The translations under genes and the position numbers were made by a program. This document shows positions 25,426 to 33,144 of a stretch of 51,374 bases of DNA, one piece after another; position 1 is the stretch's first letter; each line of letters opens with the position of its first letter. The notes under the pieces were generated by a model. That model was given only the letters and a program-made list of their open reading frames with translations, had not been told where the DNA came from and ran no database searches. The stretch covers positions 1 to 51,374 of the forward strand of contig MVQI01000021.1 in assembly GCA_002067795.1 (NCBI GenBank). Reading direction: 5' to 3'. This stretch comes from Methanosaeta sp. PtaB.Bin039 (GTDB lineage Archaea; Halobacteriota; Methanosarcinia; Methanotrichales; Methanotrichaceae).

Positions 25426-26325
25426 ATGAGCCCAGAGGATTATTTGGAGATCGCCCAATTGCTGGTCAGGATTTGGGCGGAAGTATCTTTCCTATTTCTG
25501 GCCATCACCTTTTTGGCGTTCTTGATGGTGGAACTGCTGCCTGGAAAACGGCTGGTTCACTGGTTCTCCGAGCGGAGCAGGCTGGACGGAGCTTTTTTGG
25601 GATCTTTGCTGGGATCGGCCACACCCTTTGGCTCATGTTCCACAATTCCGCTGCTCCTCTTGATGATCGATCTGAAGCTTCCCTTCGCAGCCATCATGGC
25701 ATTTCTATTTTCCTCTCCGGTCCTAAATCCTGTGATGCTTGTCCTTCTCTACGGTGCGTTTGGCCCGTACTCAACATCTGTATACGTCATCCTGACGTTC
25801 TTTCTATCGATGGCTTTTGGCCTGGGGCTGGACATAATGGGATTCTCAAGTCAGGTAAGATCTCAACCGCTGGTCAAGGGAATCTGCCTGCAGGGTAGCT
25901 GCCCCGGCGCAAGGGCGAGGCTGACCTCGTCTATGGTCCAGACCTGGTCTCTCTTCCGAAGGATCTCCATATACCTCCTTGCCAGCTCTGCCATCGGGGT
26001 TCTGATCTACAGCTTTGTCCCCGATGGCATTGTGACTCAATTTGCTGGAATTAGCAGTTTCTTGTCAATTCCAATCGGAACAATCATAGGCATCCCGGTT
26101 TATATGAGGGCGGAGACCATGGTCCCCATCGGCTCCCTGCTGAATGAGAAGGGGATGTCGGTCGGATTGATCATGGCTCTGACGGTCAGTGGGGCCGGGG
26201 CCAGCCTTCCGGAGATCCTGCTCTTATCAGCGGTATTCAAGCGAGGTCTGCTGCTGGCTTACCTCTTCTCAATTTTCTGCATCTCTGTGATCGTCGGCAT
26301 CACATTCAACATCTATCTGAGCTGA
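25426..26325 (+). CDS. YraQ/DUF318-type permease
   Basis: This 299-residue membrane protein has about eight hydrophobic segments. The motif GSATPFGSCSTIPLLL matches the DUF318/YraQ permease signature (usually PFCSCSxxP), and a second similar half carries IPIGTIIGIPVYMRAETMVPI. Relatives include ArsP-type exporters of organoarsenicals and metal efflux permeases, so export of a metal or metalloid is possible. The first Cys of the usual motif is Gly here. The start is the ATG at 25426 with a weak upstream signal. It is a monocistronic gene about 120 bases after alaS. Confidence 0.7.
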   Translation: MSPEDYLEIAQLLVRIWAEVSFLFLAITFLAFLMVELLPGKRLVHWFSERSRLDGAFLGSLLGSATPFGSCSTIPLLLLMIDLKLPFAAIMAFLFSSPVLNPVMLVLLYGAFGPYSTSVYVILTFFLSMAFGLGLDIMGFSSQVRSQPLVKGICLQGSCPGARARLTSSMVQTWSLFRRISIYLLASSAIGVLIYSFVPDGIVTQFAGISSFLSIPIGTIIGIPVYMRAETMVPIGSLLNEKGMSVGLIMALTVSGAGASLPEILLLSAVFKRGLLLAYLFSIFCISVIVGITFNIYLS

Positions 26326-26707
26326 GAATTGCGTCTTATAGTCGAGGACCTAATGACTTCAATATATGCAATCCAAAAATAGGCGATACATTGTGGTGAT
26401 AAGTTCAGATTCTTGGATTATTGACCATTGATCCGTTTTTCTGAAATTGTTTCATCGGTCAGATCCCGGCCAGATCGACCGCTTTGGCGGTTTTCGATGT
26501 ACCCACTTTCCCGGCGAATCTCTCTGGCGTTTGGGATGGTTCTTCAGCTTCGGGGCGGATGCTGCCATATATTTTCCGGGCCTTCCTCGGGAGAACGACG
26601 CCCTTTTTCGATACGGTCTGGATACGTCTTGGATATTCGTTGGACCATGGAGCTTGAGGCCCTCTATCGGCCTGCAAGATCGATGCTCCATAATCTGGCC
26701 ACAACCG
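26326..26707. other. Long non-coding stretch after the permease gene
   Basis: Together with 26708-27121 this makes about 800 bases without a secure gene. Open frames exist on both strands at 26447-26838, but they mirror each other and have no ribosome-binding site or family. No transposase remnant, tRNA or terminal repeat was recognised. Confidence 0.4.
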
Positions 26708-27067
26708 TTAGCCACTAATGCTGGCTGCTGTCGGGAACCAGCCCGAATATACAATAAGATTTGTTTGCTCGTGGGCTGCTGTAGCAGACCGAAAAGCGGG
26801 ATTTTTGAGCCTATCAGGAGATGAGTTGATCTTGTCAAGGCTCGTATTCAGTTCCAATAGCCCATGACCCTTCCTGCGGACAATTCTCATTGCGGTTGAG
26901 CCAAATATCGTCATATTGGCCACTACATTGTCCAGGACATTACTGCGATTTCCAGATAATTTTACCAAATACTTTTCAATTGATCCATAATTTCTTTGAT
27001 TTATCTGCAATTGATCCTGATTTATCTTGTGTAAATCGTTGTGGCCAAATAATTGTCTTTTTAACAT
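26708..27067 (-). CDS. Doubtful 119-residue frame, possibly gene remnant
   Basis: This open frame begins MLKRQLFGHNDLHK in clearly AT-rich DNA, unlike its neighbours. The middle (NVVANMTIFGSTAMRIVRRKG) looks protein-like, while the C-terminal third does not. There is no clear Shine-Dalgarno. It may be a decayed or transferred gene or simply chance; no family was recognised. Confidence 0.2.
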   Translation of the reverse strand: MLKRQLFGHNDLHKINQDQLQINQRNYGSIEKYLVKLSGNRSNVLDNVVANMTIFGSTAMRIVRRKGHGLLELNTSLDKINSSPDRLKNPAFRSATAAHEQTNLIVYSGWFPTAASISG

Positions 27068-27078
27068 TTATCCGAAAA

Positions 27079-27088
27079 GGTTAAATCC
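27079..27088 (+). promoter_or_regulatory. Promoter of the small membrane protein-mtrE operon
   Basis: GAAAAGGTTAAATCC is a good BRE plus TATA candidate. It lies about 35-40 bases before the ATG at 27122, giving a short leader with a GGTGGA ribosome-binding site. Confidence 0.5.
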
Positions 27089-27121
27089 TATTCAACCAAG
27101 AGTGCCTCTGGTGGACCGGCG

Positions 27122-27283
27122 ATGAACCCCCCAATGGCCTCTGAATTGCTGCTGAGTTTCTTGGTACTGGCTATTCTCCTCGTCTGGAATTCGGTCCAGA
27201 ACGATAGGCTAACCTACAGATTGGTGGGACTGTTGCTGGTCTGCCTGACTACATTTCTGGCATTGAGACTGCCGCAGTTCTAG
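27122..27283 (+). CDS. 53-residue two-helix membrane protein upstream of mtrE
   Basis: This small protein begins MNPPMASELLLSFLVLAILL, followed by a short polar loop (NSVQNDRLTYR), a second hydrophobic helix (LVGLLLVCLTTFLAL) and the end RLPQF. GGTGGACC is placed well before the ATG, and a TATA box lies 35 bases upstream. It is too long to be MtrF/MtrG by pattern and resembles none of the Mtr small subunits I know. Its position 45 bases before mtrE suggests co-expression and perhaps assembly of the membrane complex. Confidence 0.6.
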   Translation: MNPPMASELLLSFLVLAILLVWNSVQNDRLTYRLVGLLLVCLTTFLALRLPQF

Positions 27284-27328
27284 GTTTCAGAGATTATTCG
27301 TGCTCTTAAGGAGGAAAGGAGGAGGACA

Positions 27329-28234
27329 ATGGACGCATTCAGCATGTCTCTGGTGGCTGCCTCGGGGGCTCTGGCCCTGGTGGCAGGTGCCAGTGAGGAT
27401 ATAGAATCCGATGTTGGGTCCCAGAGCAATCCCAACTCTCAGGTTCAGCTAGCCGCTCAGGTGGGCTTCCCTCACAGGATATTCAACAAGGCAGTATCTG
27501 GTGAGCCGCCTTCCAATGCATTGTATTGTGCACTGGCCGCTAGCGCGGCCTCAATGCTCATAAGCTCAGCAGGCATGCCTGCTCTGTTCTCACTGGCCAT
27601 AGGGGCCAGCGTGGCTGCGCTATTTGGGGCTATCTTTGCCGTCAGTGCCTACATGGGGCGAAACTCAAGCCAGGGCCGGTTCAACCAGTGGGTATATCTG
27701 GACATAATCAGGTCGCATACGCCCACCATCATGGCTCACATCTGGGTCACTGCATTTTGTATATCTGCCATATCCTACATCATGGTTTACATGATGCCGC
27801 TCAAACACCCCTTCCCCATGCCTGTTGTGGCCCTTATCTGGGGCCTGGCGGTTGGAGCTGTGGGCTCCTCGGTTGGAGATGTGCATTACGGGGCTGAGAG
27901 GGAGTTTCAGAACACAATGTTTGGAGCCGGCCTCAACACGATGAACTCAGGCATGATCGTGCGCAAGGCGGAGGCGGGCTTGCGTTGTTCCATAGAAAAC
28001 GGCTGGTTCTGCTCCAAGCTCGGCGGGCCGCTGACCGGGATGGCCTTTGGGCTGACGGTATTTCTCAGCAACTGGATCACAAACGTCTTTGACCCGATAA
28101 CACAGCCCGGCCACGTGATCGGTCTCGGCCTTCTCATAGTCCTGGCCATGATATTCTATGCGAATTACGTGGAGAGGAGCGCACGCCGCAAGTACGGCCC
28201 GTATCCTGAGTACAAGGGGGACATCAAGCCTTGA
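27329..28234 (+). CDS. mtrE: Tetrahydromethanopterin S-methyltransferase subunit E
   Basis: This is a 301-residue integral membrane subunit of the Mtr complex, which moves the methyl group from methyl-tetrahydro(sarcina/methano)pterin to coenzyme M and pumps Na+. The N-terminal block DIESDVGSQSNPNSQVQL, then GFPHRIFNKAVSGEPPSNAL, is diagnostic for MtrE, as is GSSVGDVHYGAEREFQNT. It has six or so hydrophobic helices and normal length. The ribosome-binding site is very strong (GGAGGAGGACA-ATG), fitting an abundant protein. Unlike the usual mtrEDCBAFGH order, no mtrD follows; the next gene is a DUF1646 transporter. Confidence 0.93.
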   Translation: MDAFSMSLVAASGALALVAGASEDIESDVGSQSNPNSQVQLAAQVGFPHRIFNKAVSGEPPSNALYCALAASAASMLISSAGMPALFSLAIGASVAALFGAIFAVSAYMGRNSSQGRFNQWVYLDIIRSHTPTIMAHIWVTAFCISAISYIMVYMMPLKHPFPMPVVALIWGLAVGAVGSSVGDVHYGAEREFQNTMFGAGLNTMNSGMIVRKAEAGLRCSIENGWFCSKLGGPLTGMAFGLTVFLSNWITNVFDPITQPGHVIGLGLLIVLAMIFYANYVERSARRKYGPYPEYKGDIKP

Positions 28235-28272
28235 ATCCCCCTCTGACAACCATTTTATTGGGGGTGTGATTT

Positions 28273-29346
28273 CTGGACGTAACACCGGTTGACATTGGGC
28301 TCTTCGCCGTAGTCCTGGTAGTCCTGTTGGCCCCCTTCCTGGTGAAGAAGGTAGAGCATAATCTGGAGGCATTCCTTTTCGTAATGGGCGTCATAGCCGT
28401 TACGATATCCGGGGCCTGGACCATGCACCTGGTGGAAGAGGCTGTGACAGAGCCGCTGGTCAAGGGCATCGTCCCTGCCGTCCTTGTGGCCGGACTGATC
28501 TTTCATTATGGGCGATCAGCAGCCAAGCGGGGCATGGAGAGCATACTTGCCAGGATCTCGCTAAAACCTGTCATATTCCTTATAGTCGTTATCCTTGGAC
28601 TGGCCTCAAGCCTCATAACCGCTATCATCGCATCCCTGCTACTTGTAGAGCTGATGAACTGCCTGCCCATGGAGCGGAAGACCAAGGTCAATGTGGTCAT
28701 TGTGGCTTGCTTCGCCATCGGCCTGGGTGCGGTCCTCACACCGGTGGGCGAGCCGCTATCCACCATTGCCGTGACCAAGCTGCAGGCAGAGCCCTATCAT
28801 GCTGGCTTCTTCTTCCTGTTCAATCAGCTGGCTGTCTACATAATTCCCGGTGTTTTGGCCATGGGCCTTCTGGCAGTCTTCATGTCAGGCCGCCAGGGTG
28901 CAGGACAGTGTCTTGAGGTGAAGGAGGATGTCGAGGGCCTGCCGGATGTCGTGATGAGGGCACTCAAAGTCTACATCTTCGTCATGGCGCTTCTTCTACT
29001 CGGCGGGGGTATGAAGGTTGTCATCGACAAGTATCTGCTGGGCGTTCCGTCCGAGGTCCTTTACTGGGTCAATATGATATCGGCAATCCTCGACAACGCT
29101 ACGCTCACCGCTGCCGAGCTGAGCCCCAGGATGGAACTTGAGCAGATCAAGGCGGTCCTGATGGGACTCCTGGTCTCGGGAGGCATGCTTATTCCGGGGA
29201 ATATTCCAAACATAATCTCGGCCAGCAAGCTCTCGATCACCAGTAAGGAATGGGCAAGGCTGGGCGTGCCTCTGGGCCTGGTCATGATGCTGGTTTACTT
29301 CGTCTGGGTCTTCTATGTGCCATTTCACATAGAGTTCTCCCTCTGA
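28273..29346 (+). CDS. DUF1646 family cation-transporter-like membrane protein
   Basis: This is a polytopic membrane protein with about ten hydrophobic segments, of the DUF1646 family, members of which have been annotated as cation transporters in methanogens. Conserved-looking features are GLGAVLTPVGEPLSTIA and the C-terminal GGMLIPGNIPNIISASKL, typical of the ArsB/NhaD-like ion transporter superfamily. A Na+/H+ antiport role would fit its partner mtrE (inference). The start is a problem. The only ATG/GTG/TTG in frame that I find is a TTG at 28327, inside the first helix. A CTG at 28273 (LDVTPVDIGLF...) would restore the N-terminus and has GGGGGTG six bases upstream, so I choose it. Confidence 0.75.
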   Translation: MDVTPVDIGLFAVVLVVLLAPFLVKKVEHNLEAFLFVMGVIAVTISGAWTMHLVEEAVTEPLVKGIVPAVLVAGLIFHYGRSAAKRGMESILARISLKPVIFLIVVILGLASSLITAIIASLLLVELMNCLPMERKTKVNVVIVACFAIGLGAVLTPVGEPLSTIAVTKLQAEPYHAGFFFLFNQLAVYIIPGVLAMGLLAVFMSGRQGAGQCLEVKEDVEGLPDVVMRALKVYIFVMALLLLGGGMKVVIDKYLLGVPSEVLYWVNMISAILDNATLTAAELSPRMELEQIKAVLMGLLVSGGMLIPGNIPNIISASKLSITSKEWARLGVPLGLVMMLVYFVWVFYVPFHIEFSL

Positions 29347-29357
29347 CCCGGACCAAC

Positions 29358-29364
29358 TTTTTTT
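29358..29364 (+). terminator. T-run after the mtrE-DUF1646 operon
   Basis: Seven T follow the DUF1646 stop codon by 11 bases (CCAACTTTTTTTG). Confidence 0.5.
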
Positions 29365-29559
29365 GTTGTATCTTCCGTCAAATTGTATGCTCAAAATCAG
29401 AAAAGTCACGCTTGAGACCCTTTCCTCTCGACTCCGCCTAAATCAGCTCGGAAGAGCTATTCTTCTGAGAATGCCTTCTTTTTCCGGCGGATAATGGCAA
29501 TGATGCAAGGCTATTTATCTTGGGGAAGGATGACGGAACTAAAGGAGCTTCTCCGGATC

Positions 29560-29576
29560 AGGGGATAAATTCCCCT
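29560..29576. promoter_or_regulatory. Short inverted repeat upstream of the unknown gene at 29632
   Basis: AGGGGA-TAAAT-TCCCCT forms perfect six-base arms, followed by ATATAGG. It lies 56 bases before the start codon and could be an operator or leader hairpin next to a TATA-like element. Confidence 0.35.
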
Positions 29577-29631
29577 ATATAGGTCAAAAGCAGGGAAGAT
29601 CAGTTCAGGACCATCATAAGGGGGTATCCTG

Positions 29632-30468
29632 ATGTATCTCAGACTTCAGGGCAAAGAGGTATTGGCGATTCCCGAGGCCGAGTCGACCTTTCGGTCCAGG
29701 CACACTGGCTCGGACCTGAGGCGGATCAGGGTGAGCATAACTGCAAGGAGCACACAGGAGCATAAAAGCCTCCTGTTGGAGCTCAAACGGGGTGAGGCCG
29801 ACAGCATCAGCTCTTACGATGAGAATGGAGAGTTCTCCGGGTGGTGGTTGGTTCATGACAGCTCGTTCGCTTATGTCCGTGACGGCGACTTTCCACATTA
29901 TCATCATCGTGTCTATCTGGACGAGGTCGAGGAACTGGAATTGGAGCGGTTGGATATAGAAGATCTTAGTTTGCATCCCTACTTCTACGAGGAGGAGTTT
30001 GATTGCGATGACCTCTCAATCAAGGCCAGGGTCCTGATCTCTCCCTCAGAGGATGCTCGCCTCAGGTCCCTGATTAGATCAGGGGACTTCTTTTCCGTGG
30101 TGAGGCATGGAATAGATGAGCAACCCAGGGAGATGCGTTTTGGAAAGACCATCCTCTGGTCCAGGCATAATGATGGATTCAAGTACGAGATAATCATGGT
30201 GGACCGGAGCTATGATGAAAGGGACCGTCCCCTCGCAAGGATATTTCAGCCCCAGACCTCGCGAATGCAGTTCATGCTGGCAGCCAATATGGAGCTATTA
30301 GATGGTCTGATCCAGGCGCTCCTGGAGAAAGGGACGCTGTCCCCGGAGGAGGCATCGTCGATCCGCAAGAGGGCTGAGGAATCCTCATGGGATCGGATGC
30401 GTGAGTTCTTTGAGGTCAAGGATGTGGACGAGTTCCTCAATCCTCAGCTCCGAATAACCTGGGATTGA
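29632..30468 (+). CDS. Unknown soluble protein
   Basis: This 278-residue acidic protein has no signal peptide or membrane helix. The N-terminal half has several beta-rich stretches (MYLRLQGKEVLAIPEA, KYEIIMVDRSY). The C-terminal part is helical with MQFMLAANMELLDGLIQALLEKGTLSPEE, a pattern often seen in a C-terminal oligomerisation or regulatory helix. I do not recognise a family. The ATG is preceded by GGGGGTATCC. It is probably monocistronic between the DUF1646 gene and a small regulator. Confidence 0.75.
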   Translation: MYLRLQGKEVLAIPEAESTFRSRHTGSDLRRIRVSITARSTQEHKSLLLELKRGEADSISSYDENGEFSGWWLVHDSSFAYVRDGDFPHYHHRVYLDEVEELELERLDIEDLSLHPYFYEEEFDCDDLSIKARVLISPSEDARLRSLIRSGDFFSVVRHGIDEQPREMRFGKTILWSRHNDGFKYEIIMVDRSYDERDRPLARIFQPQTSRMQFMLAANMELLDGLIQALLEKGTLSPEEASSIRKRAEESSWDRMREFFEVKDVDEFLNPQLRITWD

Positions 30469-30598
30469 TATGAGATCCTGCGAAATTGAACCGGGATGTT
30501 TTTCAAAAAAAGCCCGACTATTGAAAGCTTTGATATGCGATAGTTTCTTTAATATAGATGTAGTTGCTTGATATAACTAGCGAGGCGATGGAGTATAA

Positions 30599-30985
30599 AT
30601 GCCCAGCTGCCGATACACCAGGATTGAGATCACCCAAGAAGCCTATATGGGTCTCGAGGCCGAGGCCATCATTCAGGGAAAGACCCTGAAGCGGCTGGCT
30701 TCCGACATTATCTTGACCGGGATATCTGACAAGGCCATGAAATTCATCCGGGAGGATGTTGTTCCCATGCGAGAGGGCGCATCCAGGCCAGAAGATGATG
30801 GGGCTCACCAGTCACGCAGGCCCCGGATCTCAAGCCATCCGGAGATAGCCGAGGAGATAAAACGCCTTTGGGAAGCTCATCCCAGGCCTTCCCAGAGGGA
30901 GATAGCAAAGCGGGTTGGCTATCCGGCTTCAACCGTGAAATACGTGATCAAGAAGATGCTGGAGAAGGGCGAGCTTGTGGAGTGA
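30599..30985 (+). CDS. Small DNA-binding regulator (C-terminal winged HTH)
   Basis: This 128-residue protein has an N-terminal segment CRYTRIEITQEAYMGLEAEAII, which could be a ribbon-helix-helix or dimerisation element. After a Pro/Arg-rich linker comes a C-terminal helix-turn-helix, SQREIAKRVGYPASTVKYVIKKM. It is a likely transcriptional regulator with unknown target. A TTTAATATAG TATA-like box lies about 45 bases upstream, and GATGGAG precedes the ATG. No obvious partner gene lies beside it. Confidence 0.65.
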   Translation: MPSCRYTRIEITQEAYMGLEAEAIIQGKTLKRLASDIILTGISDKAMKFIREDVVPMREGASRPEDDGAHQSRRPRISSHPEIAEEIKRLWEAHPRPSQREIAKRVGYPASTVKYVIKKMLEKGELVE

Positions 30986-31253
30986 AGAGCAAGATCTCAA
31001 ATCAGGACTCCCTGATCTCGCCTTGATTCATCCCATATGCCAGCCATATTCGTGATAAGCGAAGCGATCTATCATTCTCTTCCGGCAGTGCTGACTTTCC
31101 CACGCATATAGCTTCATCGGGACGATTAGGCAGCGGCTTGGATCTTAAGTGCGCCGCCGCCTTTCAACTTCTTCAGATCTCTCTTTTCCGCAGAAATCCT
31201 CTTCCCCCATATCGCAGACAAATCACATTAAATCCAGACAGCTCCTATCGGAA

Positions 31254-31535
31254 TTACTTCTTGTCCAGTACCTTTATTACGTGATAGCCAAAATCGGTCT
31301 TTACTGGGCCTATAATCGCTCCCTTATCCCCCTCAAAGGCGGCCTTCTCAAATGGTGGGACCATTCTCCCGCGGCCGAACCACCCGAGATCGCCACCGCT
31401 TTTGCCGGAAGGACACAGGGACTTCCTCTTGGCGAGGTCTGTGAAGGACTCACCGCCTTTGATCTTCTCGATTATCTCCTGGGCCTTTCTCTCGCTGTTC
31501 ACCAGTATATGTGCAGCATGCACCTCTTTGGTCAT
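31254..31535 (-). CDS. ppiC: Parvulin-type peptidyl-prolyl cis-trans isomerase
   Basis: This 93-residue stand-alone parvulin domain has AAHILV near the start, SFTDLAKRKSLCPSG, GGDLGWFGRGRMVPPFE and FGYHVIKVLDKK at the end, the typical core of the family including both His. It catalyses cis-trans isomerisation of peptidyl-prolyl bonds in protein folding. It has no signal peptide, so it is cytosolic. It lies 35 bases downstream of a membrane protein gene on the same strand and may be co-transcribed with it. Confidence 0.95.
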   Translation of the reverse strand: MTKEVHAAHILVNSERKAQEIIEKIKGGESFTDLAKRKSLCPSGKSGGDLGWFGRGRMVPPFEKAAFEGDKGAIIGPVKTDFGYHVIKVLDKK

Positions 31536-31570
31536 GTAGTAGGCCTTGCTCCATAATCCTTAAAAAGGTT

Positions 31571-32638
31571 TCAGGCCGAGGATGGCTCTTCCTGGGCGAT
31601 CATGTACCTCAATACGGCCAGTACCAGGATGTTCAGAGCAAGTCCGGCCAGTGCTGTGAGCTGGTCACGGTAGAAGGCCAGGGTCTGGACCAGAAATATC
31701 TGTACGAGGACAGCGCTCTTGAACTGATGAAAGGCCGAGAGGCGGTCCTTTCTCATGTGCAGCACACCCCTCACAACGAGCAAGGCTGCCAGGGCGGATG
31801 CTGCAAGCATCATCCAATCTGATGGACTTAGGTCGATCAGGTGCTGATGGAAAACCTGTTCCAGGGATTTGACCGCGACCAGAAAGATGACCTGGATGAT
31901 GGATACCAGCGACTGTATTACGAAGAATACCACAACCGCCTGGGAGAACCATCGCTGCGCTATCATTTGATGATAGATCCGCCTGACCAGTTCTTTGGCC
32001 CGGCTGTAGAGACCTGGCGGTGGAGCTGGAATCGAGTCAAGCTCCTGGTAAAGGTTACGCAGGGCCTTTACAAGCGGATCGGATTTGTCGCAGCCCTCCA
32101 GCAGTTCCAGGGCTTTCTTCCTCTCCATGATATCCAGGTCGTCCAAAACCACCTCCTTGGTGATCTCAAGCACGTTGGCCACCTTCTCCTGGTGGCAGAG
32201 GTGTCCATCTCCGTTCAGAGACTGAACCGCGATGTAGAGCATCACGAAGACTATGTAGATGAGGGCTATGGCCGGCTGAAAGAAGTAGTTGTTATCGCTG
32301 GTCACGAACTTGCCGATCTCGTCGATGAAAGCCCCGAAGCCAAGTCCCCCGATCACCGCGGCAAGGTTGCGTGAATGCCAGTCTATGAATGCCAGCAGTA
32401 TGACCAGTGCGACCAGCATGAACAGCCCGCCCAGCAGTACGTGGGCGATGTGCAGGCCGCCCCCGCCTAGCTGAGGAAATCCGGTCATCTTGAGGAAGAA
32501 GCGAATCGCCAGGATTGCAGTGACCGAAGATACCAGGAAGATCTCCAGCAGTCGTTCTGCCTCCACATTTCGGATGAATGGTCGCCCACCGCTGCATGCT
32601 TCGCATATCCTCTGAATCATCCTCTCCAACAGTTGCAT
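31571..32638 (-). CDS. Polytopic membrane protein of unknown function
   Basis: This protein of about 355 residues has at least three N-terminal hydrophobic helices (EIFLVSSVTAILAIRFFL; HVLLGGLFMLVALVILLAF; GGLGFGAFIDEIGKF) plus IALIYIVFVMLYIAV. A charged cytosolic stretch of about 80 residues follows, then several more helices at the C-terminus. GFGAFIDEIGKF suggests a charged residue buried in the membrane. No family was recognised. A TTG at 32677 is in frame, but a TATA-like box (TTAGATAAACC on the minus strand, 32685-32695) lies right in front of it, so I prefer the ATG at 32638. It is divergent from the HTH-desulfurase-FdhD operon. Confidence 0.65.
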   Translation of the reverse strand: MQLLERMIQRICEACSGGRPFIRNVEAERLLEIFLVSSVTAILAIRFFLKMTGFPQLGGGGLHIAHVLLGGLFMLVALVILLAFIDWHSRNLAAVIGGLGFGAFIDEIGKFVTSDNNYFFQPAIALIYIVFVMLYIAVQSLNGDGHLCHQEKVANVLEITKEVVLDDLDIMERKKALELLEGCDKSDPLVKALRNLYQELDSIPAPPPGLYSRAKELVRRIYHQMIAQRWFSQAVVVFFVIQSLVSIIQVIFLVAVKSLEQVFHQHLIDLSPSDWMMLAASALAALLVVRGVLHMRKDRLSAFHQFKSAVLVQIFLVQTLAFYRDQLTALAGLALNILVLAVLRYMIAQEEPSSA

Positions 32639-32684
32639 GTCTAGGAGAAAAAGATAACCGCGTCCTTGCCATATCAAGAAGGTT

Positions 32685-32750
32685 TATCTAAGCCGCATAC
32701 CAATGGACTTGAGATCTGATTGATACGCCGTCTCGACTTTCGATATATAT
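32685..32750. promoter_or_regulatory. Divergent promoters of the membrane protein and the HTH-desulfurase-fdhD operon
   Basis: On the minus strand TTAGATAAACC (about 32685-32695) and on the plus strand CGATATATATTG (about 32738-32749) look like TATA elements. The plus-strand box lies only 10-25 bases before the two possible ATG codons of the regulator, implying a leaderless or nearly leaderless message. The 120-base shared region is a natural place for autoregulation. Confidence 0.45.
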
Positions 32751-32759
32751 TGCATATCA

Positions 32760-33119
32760 ATGGTGCTGGAGGATATGAGATCGCCTTGTGAAGAGATAGT
32801 CTGGGAGGTGCTGCCTGGCATTCGCGCAGCCATAGCGCTGGAGCTTGTGCGACGTGGTCTGTCGCAGCGAGACGCCTCAAGGGTGCTGGGGATCACTCCT
32901 GCTGCCGTCTCTCAGTACGTATCGAGAAAACGCGGTTACAGCATAGAGTTTCGGGAGGATGTCCGGGCATCTATAGAGCAACTGGCCGAGGAGCTGGTGG
33001 CGGAGGTCCCCGTAGACCTGCAGTCTCGCATCTGCCAGATCTGTCAGTCAGCCAGGGGCAGCGGGAGCTGTAGCACCAAAGTCTCGGAATGCACAGTTCA
33101 GTCTTCCACCCCTCCCTGA
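32760..33119 (+). CDS. HTH regulator with a four-cysteine C-terminal motif
   Basis: This 119-residue protein has a helix-turn-helix at the centre, GLSQRDASRVLGITPAAVSQYVSRKRG (XRE-like), and a C-terminal Cys motif C-x2-C-x8-C-x6-C (ICQIC...SGSC...SEC). The motif could bind an Fe-S cluster or zinc. Related archaeal regulators have this layout, but their signals are mostly unknown. The start may be the ATG at 32760 or the one at 32775 (GGAGGAT directly before it). The next gene, a cysteine desulfurase, starts 25 bases downstream and then fdhD, so the protein is likely a regulator of sulfur transfer or Fe-S supply (inference). Confidence 0.75.
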   Translation: MVLEDMRSPCEEIVWEVLPGIRAAIALELVRRGLSQRDASRVLGITPAAVSQYVSRKRGYSIEFREDVRASIEQLAEELVAEVPVDLQSRICQICQSARGSGSCSTKVSECTVQSSTPP

Positions 33120-33144
33120 CCAGTGTCCCTTGTGGAGGTGCGAT

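Noticed and set aside
26447-26838. Open frames on both strands in the gap after the permease
   Set aside because: They mirror each other, lack ribosome-binding sites and promoters, and show no recognisable protein features.
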